A stretch of DNA of 64,000 nt from Maricaulis sp963975345 (GTDB lineage Bacteria; Pseudomonadota; Alphaproteobacteria; Caulobacterales; Maricaulaceae), in contig NZ_CAXBGE010000008.1 of the NCBI RefSeq assembly GCF_963975345.1, positions 131,152 to 195,151 of the forward strand. Direction: 5' to 3'. The notes under the pieces are model-generated. The model searched no databases, was not told the DNA's origin, and saw nothing but the letters and a program-made list of their open reading frames with translations. The position numbers and the translations under genes were made by a program. Below, in pieces: positions 8,311 through 16,451 of the stretch. Each line of letters starts with the position of its first letter. The first letter of the stretch is position 1.

Positions 8311-11300
8311 CGCGGCCCGGGCTGCTCCGTTGCAGCCTCACCGGGCCCGGCATCGTCCGGCGTCGGCGTATCCGGCTCGGACGGATTGGCCTCAGGCCCA
8401 GCCGGCTCCGCCGGTGCGAGTTCGCGCAACACTTCATCCGGCAGAATGCCTGGAATTGCGTCGCTCGCCGCACTATCCGCCCGCGCATCGGCCCGATCCC
8501 GCGCCGCGCGATCTGCGGCAGTGCCCTCGAATATCCGGCGCAGAAAGCCCGGTGCCAGCACTGAGAGCGGATTGGCGAAAACGGTCAGACTATCGAACGG
8601 GCCCTCAACGGAATAGACGATCCCGATAATGCCCTCACCCGGCCGCGAAACCAGCATGTCACCAATCAGCGGCAAATCGCCAAGGAAGGAATTGAGGACG
8701 TAGGACGGGGCGAGATTGCCGTCGATCGCCGCACTCTGATTGGCGAAATCCACCGTACCGCTGGCGGTGACGCCCAGCGCACTGCCGCGGGCGCGCGCGT
8801 CTTCGATCGTCAGCAATCCGTTCTCGAACATCACGCTGGCATCAACCGCATCGAATTCAATTCCCTCGCCATTGAGCAGGGCCGACAAACCCTCGAAGGA
8901 CCCGGCCGCCAGAATTCGGGCCAGAATAGGAACCTGGACGAGGGTCATTTCCCGAATTTCCACACGCGCGGTCAGCGGGCCATTTATTCCCAGCGGCGGC
9001 GCTTCACCCAACACCGAGACGCGCCCGCCGCTGGCATAGCCTTCAACACCGAGGATCGCGGCCAAGCGCCCGGCCGACTGCGCCTCAAGCCGCAATTCCC
9101 GCGTCGCGCCGTCCTGCGGGGCACCAAAACTGGCATGAAGGGGGCCATCGCTGGCGGTTCCCGCCAGCGAGAAGGCCCGGATGCCGGCTGCTTCGCTGCG
9201 CCAGATCAGGCTGAAATCATCGAGTTGAGTGCGGTCCGAAACGATGAGCCGCCCGACATCGAGCGTCGCCGAGAGCGGAATCATGTCGCCGCCCTGCCCC
9301 AACTGACGCAGGTGCGGCATAAACTCGCCGATATTGAGATAACGCCCGGCCAAATGCGCCGTGAACGCTTCGCCCTGCTGTTCCGGTCCCGCCAGCGTAC
9401 CGGCCAGATCGACCAAGGTGTCGATCTGAAGCTGTGCAATATTCGCCGTCACCAAGCGCCCTTGTGGCGATAATTCCGCGGAACCGGCAATGGCCAGTCC
9501 TTCCGCCTCGGCACGAAAGTCTTCAAGTGCGAAACCACCCGCCTCCTGTATTGAGAGCGTGAAACCGGCCTGCCCCGGCGCACCGGCCGCCTTGGCCCAG
9601 ACTCCACCGGGTACCTCCAGGCTCGCATTGAGCAGATCCGCATCGACACGAACCTCATTGACGCCCATCCCTTGACCCGTCGCGCGCGCCCGCAAGGCGA
9701 TCTCGCCATCGAGATAGCGTCGCGCCGGAATGCCGAGCCGATCGAAGGCGCGAGCATCGACATTGGCGGTCAAATCGAACGTGGTGGCCGGCTCATCACC
9801 TTGGGCGCGGAAATCCTCGTGCCAAGCGAAACTGACCGGAGCTTCCAGCAACAGCCCATCGCACTGCGCCGTCAATCCGGCAGGATCGGCATGTATTCGC
9901 ACCCGGCCACCGGTAAGGCTCCATTCGGTACCGGGCACCTGCACGATTGCGTTCTCGACCGTGCCATTGATGACAAAGGGAATGTCGGCAGGGTCGACTT
10001 CGTCGACCATTGGCCGCTCGAATTCGAAGGTGACCTCAGCGTCACCGTCAACGATATCGGCGCTGACGCCGAAATTGGAGGTCAGGAAGAGCGGCGGTTC
10101 GTCGATCAGCGCGAGAATTGCAGCGGCGCTGCCGCGCGCGACGCCAGCGAAACGGGCCGAGGCTCCCTTGGGGTTCAGGCGCGGGATATCGACGACACCG
10201 TGCGAGAGCTCGATCTCACCGATCCGTCCGCTCGTCATAGCAACTTCGAACGCATTGCCGCGTAACACCGCATGACCGCGTCCGTGATCGATCTGGGTCA
10301 TTTCCGGGACGTAACGCACCACGGCATTCTCAAAGTCGAAACCCAGGGTCAGCCGGTCGTCGGCCAAGGCACCGGCGGCAACCGAGGCCGCGTCGAGATC
10401 GAGATCGAGCCGGGCGTTGAAATAGCGCCCGCCCAGAATGCCTTCGCGGATCCAGACCCGTGCCGAATCGGCCAACAGGACGGGCCAATAGGCCAGAACG
10501 ATTTCTGGCTGGACATCGCCCTCGATTGGACCGCTCAGCCGCAGATTGGGCAACCAGCGCCCATCCTCGACCTCCGACAGGGATGCCTGTCCCGCCAGGT
10601 GGGCCTGGATTGGACCGAGATCGACATCAAGCTGTTCCAGCACGATTTGAGCCTGGTTCAGATCGACGGCACCAGCCAGCTCGAGCGCGGTCCAGATCGG
10701 CGGCCGCTCGAAGACACCGCCCAGGTCGACATGCCCCGGCCCGGCGCTGAGCTGGTACCGCCAGCGCATCGGCAGGGCGCCTGAATAATCACTCAATTCA
10801 TAAATGCGGCCGGTGAGTTCGGCTGTGAATACTTCAGAGCTGACCGCACCTTCCGACAGGGTCAGTTCGCCGGCGTCAGGATCGAAATTCAGGTGCAGCG
10901 CGCCACCCTCGAACACCGTCGATTCACCGTCGCGCAGGATATGGCCAGAGCCGATATCGAGATTGATCGAAGCGCCGCGAATGCCCGCCTCGCGCGAGGC
11001 ATTCAAGAGTAAATTGAGACTGACCGGCGCGTCGAGGATGCGCAGAGCCGACAGCGGCCCGACCCCCGGCGCGATCGCAGCGGGCGACAGATCTGACACA
11101 TGCGCTTCGAGCAACAGGGTATTGAGCGCCGCACCAGCCTGGATGCGCACTTCGAGCGGCGCAAAGCCGGACGGTGTCGCCAACTGGCCGGTCAACTCGG
11201 CGCGAATGCGGCTGTCGTCGCGATCAAGCGCCATGCTGGCGGAATCGACGAACCAATCAATACCGGTGATGGCATCAACGATACGCACCGACGCGCCCTG

Positions 11301-11858
11301 GATATCGGCCTGACGCAGCGAGCCAAGCAAGCCTTGCGAATTGGCCGGATCCTGCAGCAGCTGGAACAGGGAGGCACTGTCATCGCCGCCGCGTGCCGGG
11401 CGCCGCGCCGTCTCGGACACCCGTTCGACGCTGCCCAGTCCAATACCAACAGCGCCATCGGCGCGACGGACGATGGAAATCGAGCCGCCAGTGATGTTGA
11501 CCGAGACCGGCTCAATCCGGCCAAGCAGCAGGCCCTGAACGGCAAAGCCGGCCTCAAGCAGGGGTGCGCGAGCGATCACGTCGCCTTGGCTCTCGGCGAT
11601 TGTGACATCGCGTGCCAGAATCACGAGCGCCCGGCTTGCCGGATCGAAGCGGGCCTCCAGCGCGCCAAGCGCCACCAGATCGCCCTCGAAGGCCTGGGCC
11701 AGCATGCTTTGTGCGTCACCGCGCAGGAAGTCGAGCTCGATCGGGCCGTTGGAGAGCCGCACGAGCAGAGCCCCCACGGCAAAAATGGCGAGGGCCAGCA
11801 GGACCGCCACAGCTTCCAGGGCATAGATCACGCCAAGGCGCAGCGACTTGCGAAGCAT
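8307..11858 (-). CDS. AsmA/YhdP-like (DUF3971) large envelope protein
   Basis: The 1183-residue product has one N-terminal transmembrane segment (about residues 8-34), then a very long beta-rich periplasmic part. Near the C-terminus are AsmA-like signatures (LTARVEIREMTLVQVPILARILAAGSFEGL; GTVDFANQSAAIDGNLAPSYVLNSFLGDLPLIGDML; GIVYSVEGPFDSLTVFANPLS). AsmA-like bridge proteins are linked to phospholipid transport to the outer membrane. The last 70 or so residues are a Pro/Ala/Asp-rich tail. I chose ATG 11856-11858, preceded by GGGAGG; an open upstream frame adds 46 residues without family features. It is convergent with tyrS and overlaps it by 4 bases. Confidence 0.85.
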   Translation of the reverse strand: MLRKSLRLGVIYALEAVAVLLALAIFAVGALLVRLSNGPIELDFLRGDAQSMLAQAFEGDLVALGALEARFDPASRALVILARDVTIAESQGDVIARAPLLEAGFAVQGLLLGRIEPVSVNITGGSISIVRRADGAVGIGLGSVERVSETARRPARGGDDSASLFQLLQDPANSQGLLGSLRQADIQGASVRIVDAITGIDWFVDSASMALDRDDSRIRAELTGQLATPSGFAPLEVRIQAGAALNTLLLEAHVSDLSPAAIAPGVGPLSALRILDAPVSLNLLLNASREAGIRGASINLDIGSGHILRDGESTVFEGGALHLNFDPDAGELTLSEGAVSSEVFTAELTGRIYELSDYSGALPMRWRYQLSAGPGHVDLGGVFERPPIWTALELAGAVDLNQAQIVLEQLDVDLGPIQAHLAGQASLSEVEDGRWLPNLRLSGPIEGDVQPEIVLAYWPVLLADSARVWIREGILGGRYFNARLDLDLDAASVAAGALADDRLTLGFDFENAVVRYVPEMTQIDHGRGHAVLRGNAFEVAMTSGRIGEIELSHGVVDIPRLNPKGASARFAGVARGSAAAILALIDEPPLFLTSNFGVSADIVDGDAEVTFEFERPMVDEVDPADIPFVINGTVENAIVQVPGTEWSLTGGRVRIHADPAGLTAQCDGLLLEAPVSFAWHEDFRAQGDEPATTFDLTANVDARAFDRLGIPARRYLDGEIALRARATGQGMGVNEVRVDADLLNASLEVPGGVWAKAAGAPGQAGFTLSIQEAGGFALEDFRAEAEGLAIAGSAELSPQGRLVTANIAQLQIDTLVDLAGTLAGPEQQGEAFTAHLAGRYLNIGEFMPHLRQLGQGGDMIPLSATLDVGRLIVSDRTQLDDFSLIWRSEAAGIRAFSLAGTASDGPLHASFGAPQDGATRELRLEAQSAGRLAAILGVEGYASGGRVSVLGEAPPLGINGPLTARVEIREMTLVQVPILARILAAGSFEGLSALLNGEGIEFDAVDASVMFENGLLTIEDARARGSALGVTASGTVDFANQSAAIDGNLAPSYVLNSFLGDLPLIGDMLVSRPGEGIIGIVYSVEGPFDSLTVFANPLSVLAPGFLRRIFEGTAADRAARDRADARADSAASDAIPGILPDEVLRELAPAEPAGPEANPSEPDTPTPDDAGPGEAATEQPGPR

Positions 11859-11960
11859 CAGCCCCGTCCTCCCGCAGCGACGCGACTGGACGCGGACGGC
11901 AGGACGCGCACACTGGGAGACAGCGAAATCGACCGTCCAAGGGGCGGCAGAAAGGGACAG

Positions 11961-12434
11961 ATGAGCGATCTCAAGACAGGCGACCTGGCTCCACATTTCC
12001 GGCTCGCCACCGATGGCGGCGGCGAAATTGATCTGGGCGAGTTACGCGGCAAAACGGTTATTCTCTATTTCTATCCCAAGGATGACACCCCGGGCTGCAC
12101 AACACAGGCCATTGAATTCTCCAAGGCAAGCGCCGAGTTCGGTCAAGCCGGCGCGACGATCATCGGCGTGTCCAAGGATAACGTAAAAAAGCATGACAAA
12201 TTCAAGGCCAAGCATGAATTAACCGTCACGCTCGCCTCCGACGAGGATGGTAGCACGGTTGAAGCCTATGGCTCATGGGTGCTGAAAAAACTCTACGGCC
12301 GGGAATATATGGGGATTGACCGCTCGACCTTCCTGATTGGACCCGATGGTCGCCTCAACCGGATATGGCACAAGGTGAAGGTCAAAGGGCATGTCGATGA
12401 AGTCCTCGCCGCCACACAGGGCCTGGCAAAGTGA
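11961..12434 (+). CDS. bcp: Peroxiredoxin, BCP/PrxQ family (single cysteine)
   Basis: This 157-residue thiol peroxidase has the peroxidatic Cys46 in FYPKDDTPGCTTQA and the DEDGSTVEAYGSW and IDRSTFLIGPDGRL segments of the BCP family. It should reduce H2O2 and organic hydroperoxides. No second Cys occurs anywhere: the resolving Cys that E. coli BCP has five residues later is Ile51, so it must work as a 1-Cys enzyme with an external thiol. Its stop overlaps the GTG start of the next gene, suggesting co-translation. A 102-base region separates it from the divergent AsmA-like gene. Confidence 0.93.
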   Translation: MSDLKTGDLAPHFRLATDGGGEIDLGELRGKTVILYFYPKDDTPGCTTQAIEFSKASAEFGQAGATIIGVSKDNVKKHDKFKAKHELTVTLASDEDGSTVEAYGSWVLKKLYGREYMGIDRSTFLIGPDGRLNRIWHKVKVKGHVDEVLAATQGLAK

Positions 12435-13276
12435 ACCATCCGCCCGGCGATTTACGCCAAATGGCGATTGCAGTCCTGCAAACCGCCGAACCCCGCGCAA
12501 AGGCTGCGGCGGCGCGCGCGCTTTATCGCAGCGCCCAAGCTGGCACGCCGGGCTGGCCGCACCCTTGGCCGACGGCAGATTTACCGGCGGCGCCGGCCCG
12601 ACCTGCCCGGCCACAGCTGGTCGCGCCGGGTCGGACGGCCCGCCGACGCCTGAGTTCGGTGGAAGGCCGTACCGCTCTGCTGCACGCCATCGCGCATATC
12701 GAGTTCAATGCGATTGATCTGGCCATCGACATGGCCGTGCGGTTTGGCGGCGACCCGTCGCTTGGCGAGGCGGAGCGAACGGCTTTTCTCACCGATTGGA
12801 TCGCTGTCGGGGACGACGAGGCGCGGCATTTCGTCCTGATCGCCGATCGGCTGGAAGACCTCGGAACCGCCTATGGCGATCTGCCTGCACATGACGGGCT
12901 TTGGGACGCCGCCCGGGCAACGGGGCACGACCTGGCTGCGCGCCTGGCAATTGCGCCACTGGTGCTCGAAGCGCGCGGCCTTGACGTCACGCCCGGCATG
13001 ATCGACCGGTTGAATTCTGCCGGGGACACCATCAGTGCCGGGATTCTCAAAGTAATTTACAGCGATGAGATCGGCCATGTCGCCACCGGAATGCGCTGGT
13101 TCCAACATGTCTGTTCCATCGCTGGCGATGCCCCCGCAGACCGCTATCATCGCCTTGTACAACAGTATTATCGGGGTAGTTTAAAACCACCATTCAACAT
13201 TGAAGCCCGCGACCGCGCGGCGTTTCCGTCGGAATATTATCTGCCGCTGGCTGCGACCGGCGCACCACTTGCATAA
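12431..13276 (+). CDS. DUF455 ferritin-like protein (COG2833)
   Basis: This 281-residue protein has an N-terminal segment (residues 1-70) followed by a ferritin-like four-helix region with Glu/His metal-ligand motifs: HAIAHIEFNAIDLAID, GDDEARHFVLIADRL, APLVLEARGLDVTPGM and IYSDEIGHVATGMRWF. These fit a di-iron carboxylate centre. The biochemical role of DUF455 proteins is not established; some resemble di-iron hydroxylases. The GTG start overlaps the peroxiredoxin stop (GTGA), so the two are co-translated and a link to oxidative stress is plausible but inferred. Confidence 0.85.
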   Translation: MNHPPGDLRQMAIAVLQTAEPRAKAAAARALYRSAQAGTPGWPHPWPTADLPAAPARPARPQLVAPGRTARRRLSSVEGRTALLHAIAHIEFNAIDLAIDMAVRFGGDPSLGEAERTAFLTDWIAVGDDEARHFVLIADRLEDLGTAYGDLPAHDGLWDAARATGHDLAARLAIAPLVLEARGLDVTPGMIDRLNSAGDTISAGILKVIYSDEIGHVATGMRWFQHVCSIAGDAPADRYHRLVQQYYRGSLKPPFNIEARDRAAFPSEYYLPLAATGAPLA

Positions 13277-13359
13277 ACAGGAGTTGAAAACTGACGATCT
13301 TTTGTGTCACATGCCCGACTTGGGCACCGGGGCAAGCGGAAGTCTGGGCAAAGTAACGC

Positions 13360-14595
13360 ATGTTATCAAGACTCAAACTCGCTGTGTGGGGCACAGCTCA
13401 ACGTTGGTTTCCGGACCGGCAGATCTACCATCGCAGCGATGGTCAGGTTCGCTATTTCGCGATTTCCACCGCTGTTCAGATCAGCGCGCTTCTGAGCGCT
13501 GCGGTTCTGGCGTGCTGGCTCTGCTACTCCACTGTCTCCGTCGCTTTTCACGGCCAGGCCCTCGCGGCCAAGGACGCCGAGATCCAGCGCGAGCGGATCA
13601 ATCTCAACCGTATGGTTGCCGAAGCGCAGGCCAGTGAGGCCACCGCCTATTCATTTATGGAATCGCGGATGGAAGAGTTCGATCGCGCCGCCTACGAATT
13701 CCAGATGCGCCACGAGACTCTCAGCCAGTTGGTTGAATTTGCTGAACAGCTGAGCGGCAATGAGATGACCCCCTCGCCGGCTCTCGATAATGACCGCGTC
13801 CTGATGGCGGCGACGCCGGCCGACCCGACCCCGCGCATGGCGCGTGATCCTTTGATCAATGTCGCGGCGATGTCTGATTCTCCAGAAGACCAGATTTCCT
13901 ATCTGATGGGCGAGCAGGACAATGTGCTGGCCGAGGCTGAAGACGTTACCGAAGCACGGCTGGAGAACCTGCGGGCGGTGCTGCGGTTGACCGGACTGGA
14001 TATCGATCATGTCGTCGCCAATGGCCATAATGGCGAAGAACAAGGCGGCCCTTTCATTCCGATCAGCGACACGCAATTATTCTCGAACGGCTCTCATGTT
14101 GAACCCGAATTTTCCTCACGCATCAGCCGGGTTGCCGCGCGCATGCTTGAAGTGGAAGAACTGGAACGCTTCATCGAGACCGGACCGCTCGGTATTCCGG
14201 TGTCTGTTCCCTATCGTCGCACCAGCCGCTTCGGCGTACGCCTCGATCCGTTCACCCGGCGGCCAACAGGACACCGCGGCGTCGATTTCGCGGCCTATCG
14301 TGGCGCGCCCATTGTCGCGACCGGACCGGGCCGGGTTGTTTACGCAGGCTGGCGGAACGGGTTTGGTCGCACGGTCGAGATTGATCACGGTTATGGCTTC
14401 ATGACACGTTATGGTCATATGAATGCCATCGTTGTGAGACGTGGTGATACTGTCGAACGTGGACAACAAGTCGGCGAAATGGGCACAACGGGGCGCAGTA
14501 CGGGCACACATGTGCATTATGAAATCTGGTATGAAGGATCAGCGATCGATCCTGACCGCCTATTGAGGGCCGGACAATATGTTCAACAAGGGTAA
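13360..14595 (+). CDS. M23 family membrane-anchored peptidoglycan endopeptidase
   Basis: The 411-residue product has a short cytoplasmic N-terminus, one transmembrane segment (about residues 36-60), a coiled coil (about 68-130) and a C-terminal LytM/M23 domain with zinc ligands in GHRGVDFAA (HxxxD) and GTHVHYEIW (HxH). It should cleave peptide cross-links in peptidoglycan from the periplasmic side. The 3' end overlaps the bactofilin start by 17 bases, so the two are coupled, matching M23-bactofilin partnerships that control curvature or stalks in other bacteria. An 83-base gap precedes it, with no obvious Shine-Dalgarno close to the ATG. Confidence 0.9.
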   Translation: MLSRLKLAVWGTAQRWFPDRQIYHRSDGQVRYFAISTAVQISALLSAAVLACWLCYSTVSVAFHGQALAAKDAEIQRERINLNRMVAEAQASEATAYSFMESRMEEFDRAAYEFQMRHETLSQLVEFAEQLSGNEMTPSPALDNDRVLMAATPADPTPRMARDPLINVAAMSDSPEDQISYLMGEQDNVLAEAEDVTEARLENLRAVLRLTGLDIDHVVANGHNGEEQGGPFIPISDTQLFSNGSHVEPEFSSRISRVAARMLEVEELERFIETGPLGIPVSVPYRRTSRFGVRLDPFTRRPTGHRGVDFAAYRGAPIVATGPGRVVYAGWRNGFGRTVEIDHGYGFMTRYGHMNAIVVRRGDTVERGQQVGEMGTTGRSTGTHVHYEIWYEGSAIDPDRLLRAGQYVQQG

Positions 14596-15121
14596 TAAAG
14601 ACCTTTCACCATCCGATTCGATGTCACAATCGAGCGCGCCGACCAAGAGGACTGCCATGAAATCCAGAGCCCCATCCATCCTCTCGGGTGATCTTGTACT
14701 CACCGGATCGATCGTTTCCGAAGGCGAAGTTCAGCTCGACGGCACCGTTGAAGGTGATATTCGCGCCGGATCCCTGATCATTGGCGAAGACGCCGTTGTG
14801 ACCGGCGAAGTTTATGCTGAAACCGTCGTCATCCGCGGCAAAGTCTCCGGCAGCGTCCGCGCCCGTCAAGTCCAACTGGCTGCGACCGCCCGCATCGAAG
14901 GCGATATCGTCCACGCGGCCCTGTCGGTCGAGAGCGGCGCCTTTTTCGATGGCCATTGCCGCCACTCCACCGATCCGCTGGCCGAAAAGAGCGGGACTTC
15001 CGCTTCAACGGCTTCAAGCGCCCCGAAAATGGACAATCGCCCACCGGCACCGCCGGCCAACAAGCCCGCCTCGGTCAGCTCAATCGAGCCACCCTTGGCT
15101 GCGAGCAAACCCAGCCTCTAG
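14579..15121 (+). CDS. Bactofilin
   Basis: The 180-residue cytoskeletal protein has a short variable N-terminus, a central bactofilin beta-helix (about residues 33-125, with SGDLVLTGSIVSEGEVQLDGTVEGDI, GEDAVVTGEVYAETVVIRGKVSGSV and ARIEGDIVHAALSVESGAFFDGHCR) and a Pro/Ala/Ser-rich tail. Bactofilins polymerise without nucleotide and recruit cell-wall enzymes. It overlaps the upstream M23 peptidase gene by 17 bases in another frame. A hairpin terminator 24 bases after the stop ends the operon. Confidence 0.93.
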   Translation: MFNKGNKDLSPSDSMSQSSAPTKRTAMKSRAPSILSGDLVLTGSIVSEGEVQLDGTVEGDIRAGSLIIGEDAVVTGEVYAETVVIRGKVSGSVRARQVQLAATARIEGDIVHAALSVESGAFFDGHCRHSTDPLAEKSGTSASTASSAPKMDNRPPAPPANKPASVSSIEPPLAASKPSL

Positions 15122-15144
15122 CCGAGCGACAATTGCCAACAAAA

Positions 15145-15175
15145 AAGCCGGTACGCCTTGGGCGCGCCGGCTTTT
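15145..15175 (+). terminator. Intrinsic terminator after the M23-bactofilin operon
   Basis: AAGCCGG..CGCC (15145-15157) pairs with 15161-15173 with two internal mismatches and a 3-base loop, followed by TTCTTTG. A-run on the other side makes it usable for the convergent prfB as well. Confidence 0.8.
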
Positions 15176-15222
15176 CTTTGTCTTGTAGTCGAGGCCGTCG
15201 CGTTGCGCGTGCCTGAACGGTA

Positions 15223-16351
15223 TCAGTCGTCGGTCTCGTCACCGCCGACGCGCGCGGCAAGCGCGGCGGCCATGAACTGGTCGAGATCGCCATCGAGCAC
15301 CCCACCGGTATCAGAAGTCTCGACGTTGGTGCGTAGATCCTTGACCATCTGATAGGGCTGCAACACGTAGGAGCGGATCTGATGGCCCCAGCCAATCTCG
15401 CTCTTGCTGTCGGCGAGCGCCTGGGCCTCTGCCTCGCGCCGCTGCAGTTCGATCTCATAGACCCGGGCCCGCAGCATGTCCCAAGCGCGCGACCGGTTCT
15501 TGTGCTGGGACCGGTCATTCTGGCACTGGACCACGACGGGCTTGTCCTCACCGGGCATGTCATAGGTCAGGCGCACGGCAGAATCTGTCTTGTTGATGTG
15601 CTGACCGCCCGCGCCAGAGGCACGATAAGTGTCAGTGCGCACCTTGGATTCATCGATATCGACTTCAATCGCGTCATCGATCTGCGGATAGACACCGACC
15701 GAGGAAAAACTGGTGTGGCGGCGGGCGCTGGAATCGAATGGCGATATCCGCACCAAACGGTGCACGCCGGTTTCCGTCTTCAGCCAGCCATACGCATTCA
15801 CGCCCTGTACGAGGATCGTTGTTGATTTCAGGCCAGCCTCTTCGCCGGCCTGTTCTTCCATGATCTCAACCTTGTAGCCATGCGCATTGGCCCAGCGCGC
15901 ATACATCCGCGCCAGCATGGCGGCCCAATCCTGGCTTTCCGTGCCACCGGCACCGGAATGGATTTCGACGAAGGCGTCATTGGCGTCGGCCTCGCCAGAG
16001 AGCAGCGTTTCCAATTGCGCGCGGCGCATGCGTTCGGCGAGACTGTTCAGGCCTGCGACGGCCTCCTCGACCATCTCGGCATCATCTTCCATCTCGGCTA
16101 GCTCGATCATCTCAACGCCGTCGGAGAGTTCCCGTTCGGCCGCGATGATCGTGTTGATCGCATTCTCAAGCCGAGTGCGCTCGCGCATCAACTCCTGGGC
16201 CTTGACGGGATTATTCCAGAAATCGGGGTGTTCGGAACGGGCGTTCAGCTCATCCAGGCGCTTTTGAGATGTATCCCAGTCAAAGACGCCTCCTCAGCAG
16301 GCCTACGGCCTGCTGGATTTCATCGGACAGGTTCTGGATGTCAGTGCGCAT
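15223..16351 (-). CDS. prfB: Peptide chain release factor 2 with programmed +1 frameshift
   Basis: RF2 reads UAA and UGA. The complete gene starts at ATG 16349-16351 (AGGAAGG upstream). It encodes 23 residues to CTT 16283-16285, then meets in-frame TGA 16280-16282. Skipping T16282 continues as GAC TGG GAT into the long frame, giving 352 more residues, 375 in all, the normal RF2 length. The slip site CTT TGA C is preceded by the stimulatory AGGAGG, exactly as in the classical prfB autoregulatory site. The main frame has RISPF (SPF anticodon-like tripeptide) and GAGGQHINKTDSAVR (GGQ peptidyl hydrolysis loop). Confidence 0.96.
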
Positions 16352-16451
16352 GAGGCAAAGGGCCTTCCTGAAACGACGGGGCAAAGCATGGAGTTAAAGG
16401 GCGTAAGCCGGTCCGGCAAGCCAAACTGTGCAGAACGCCCTATGCACAGGC

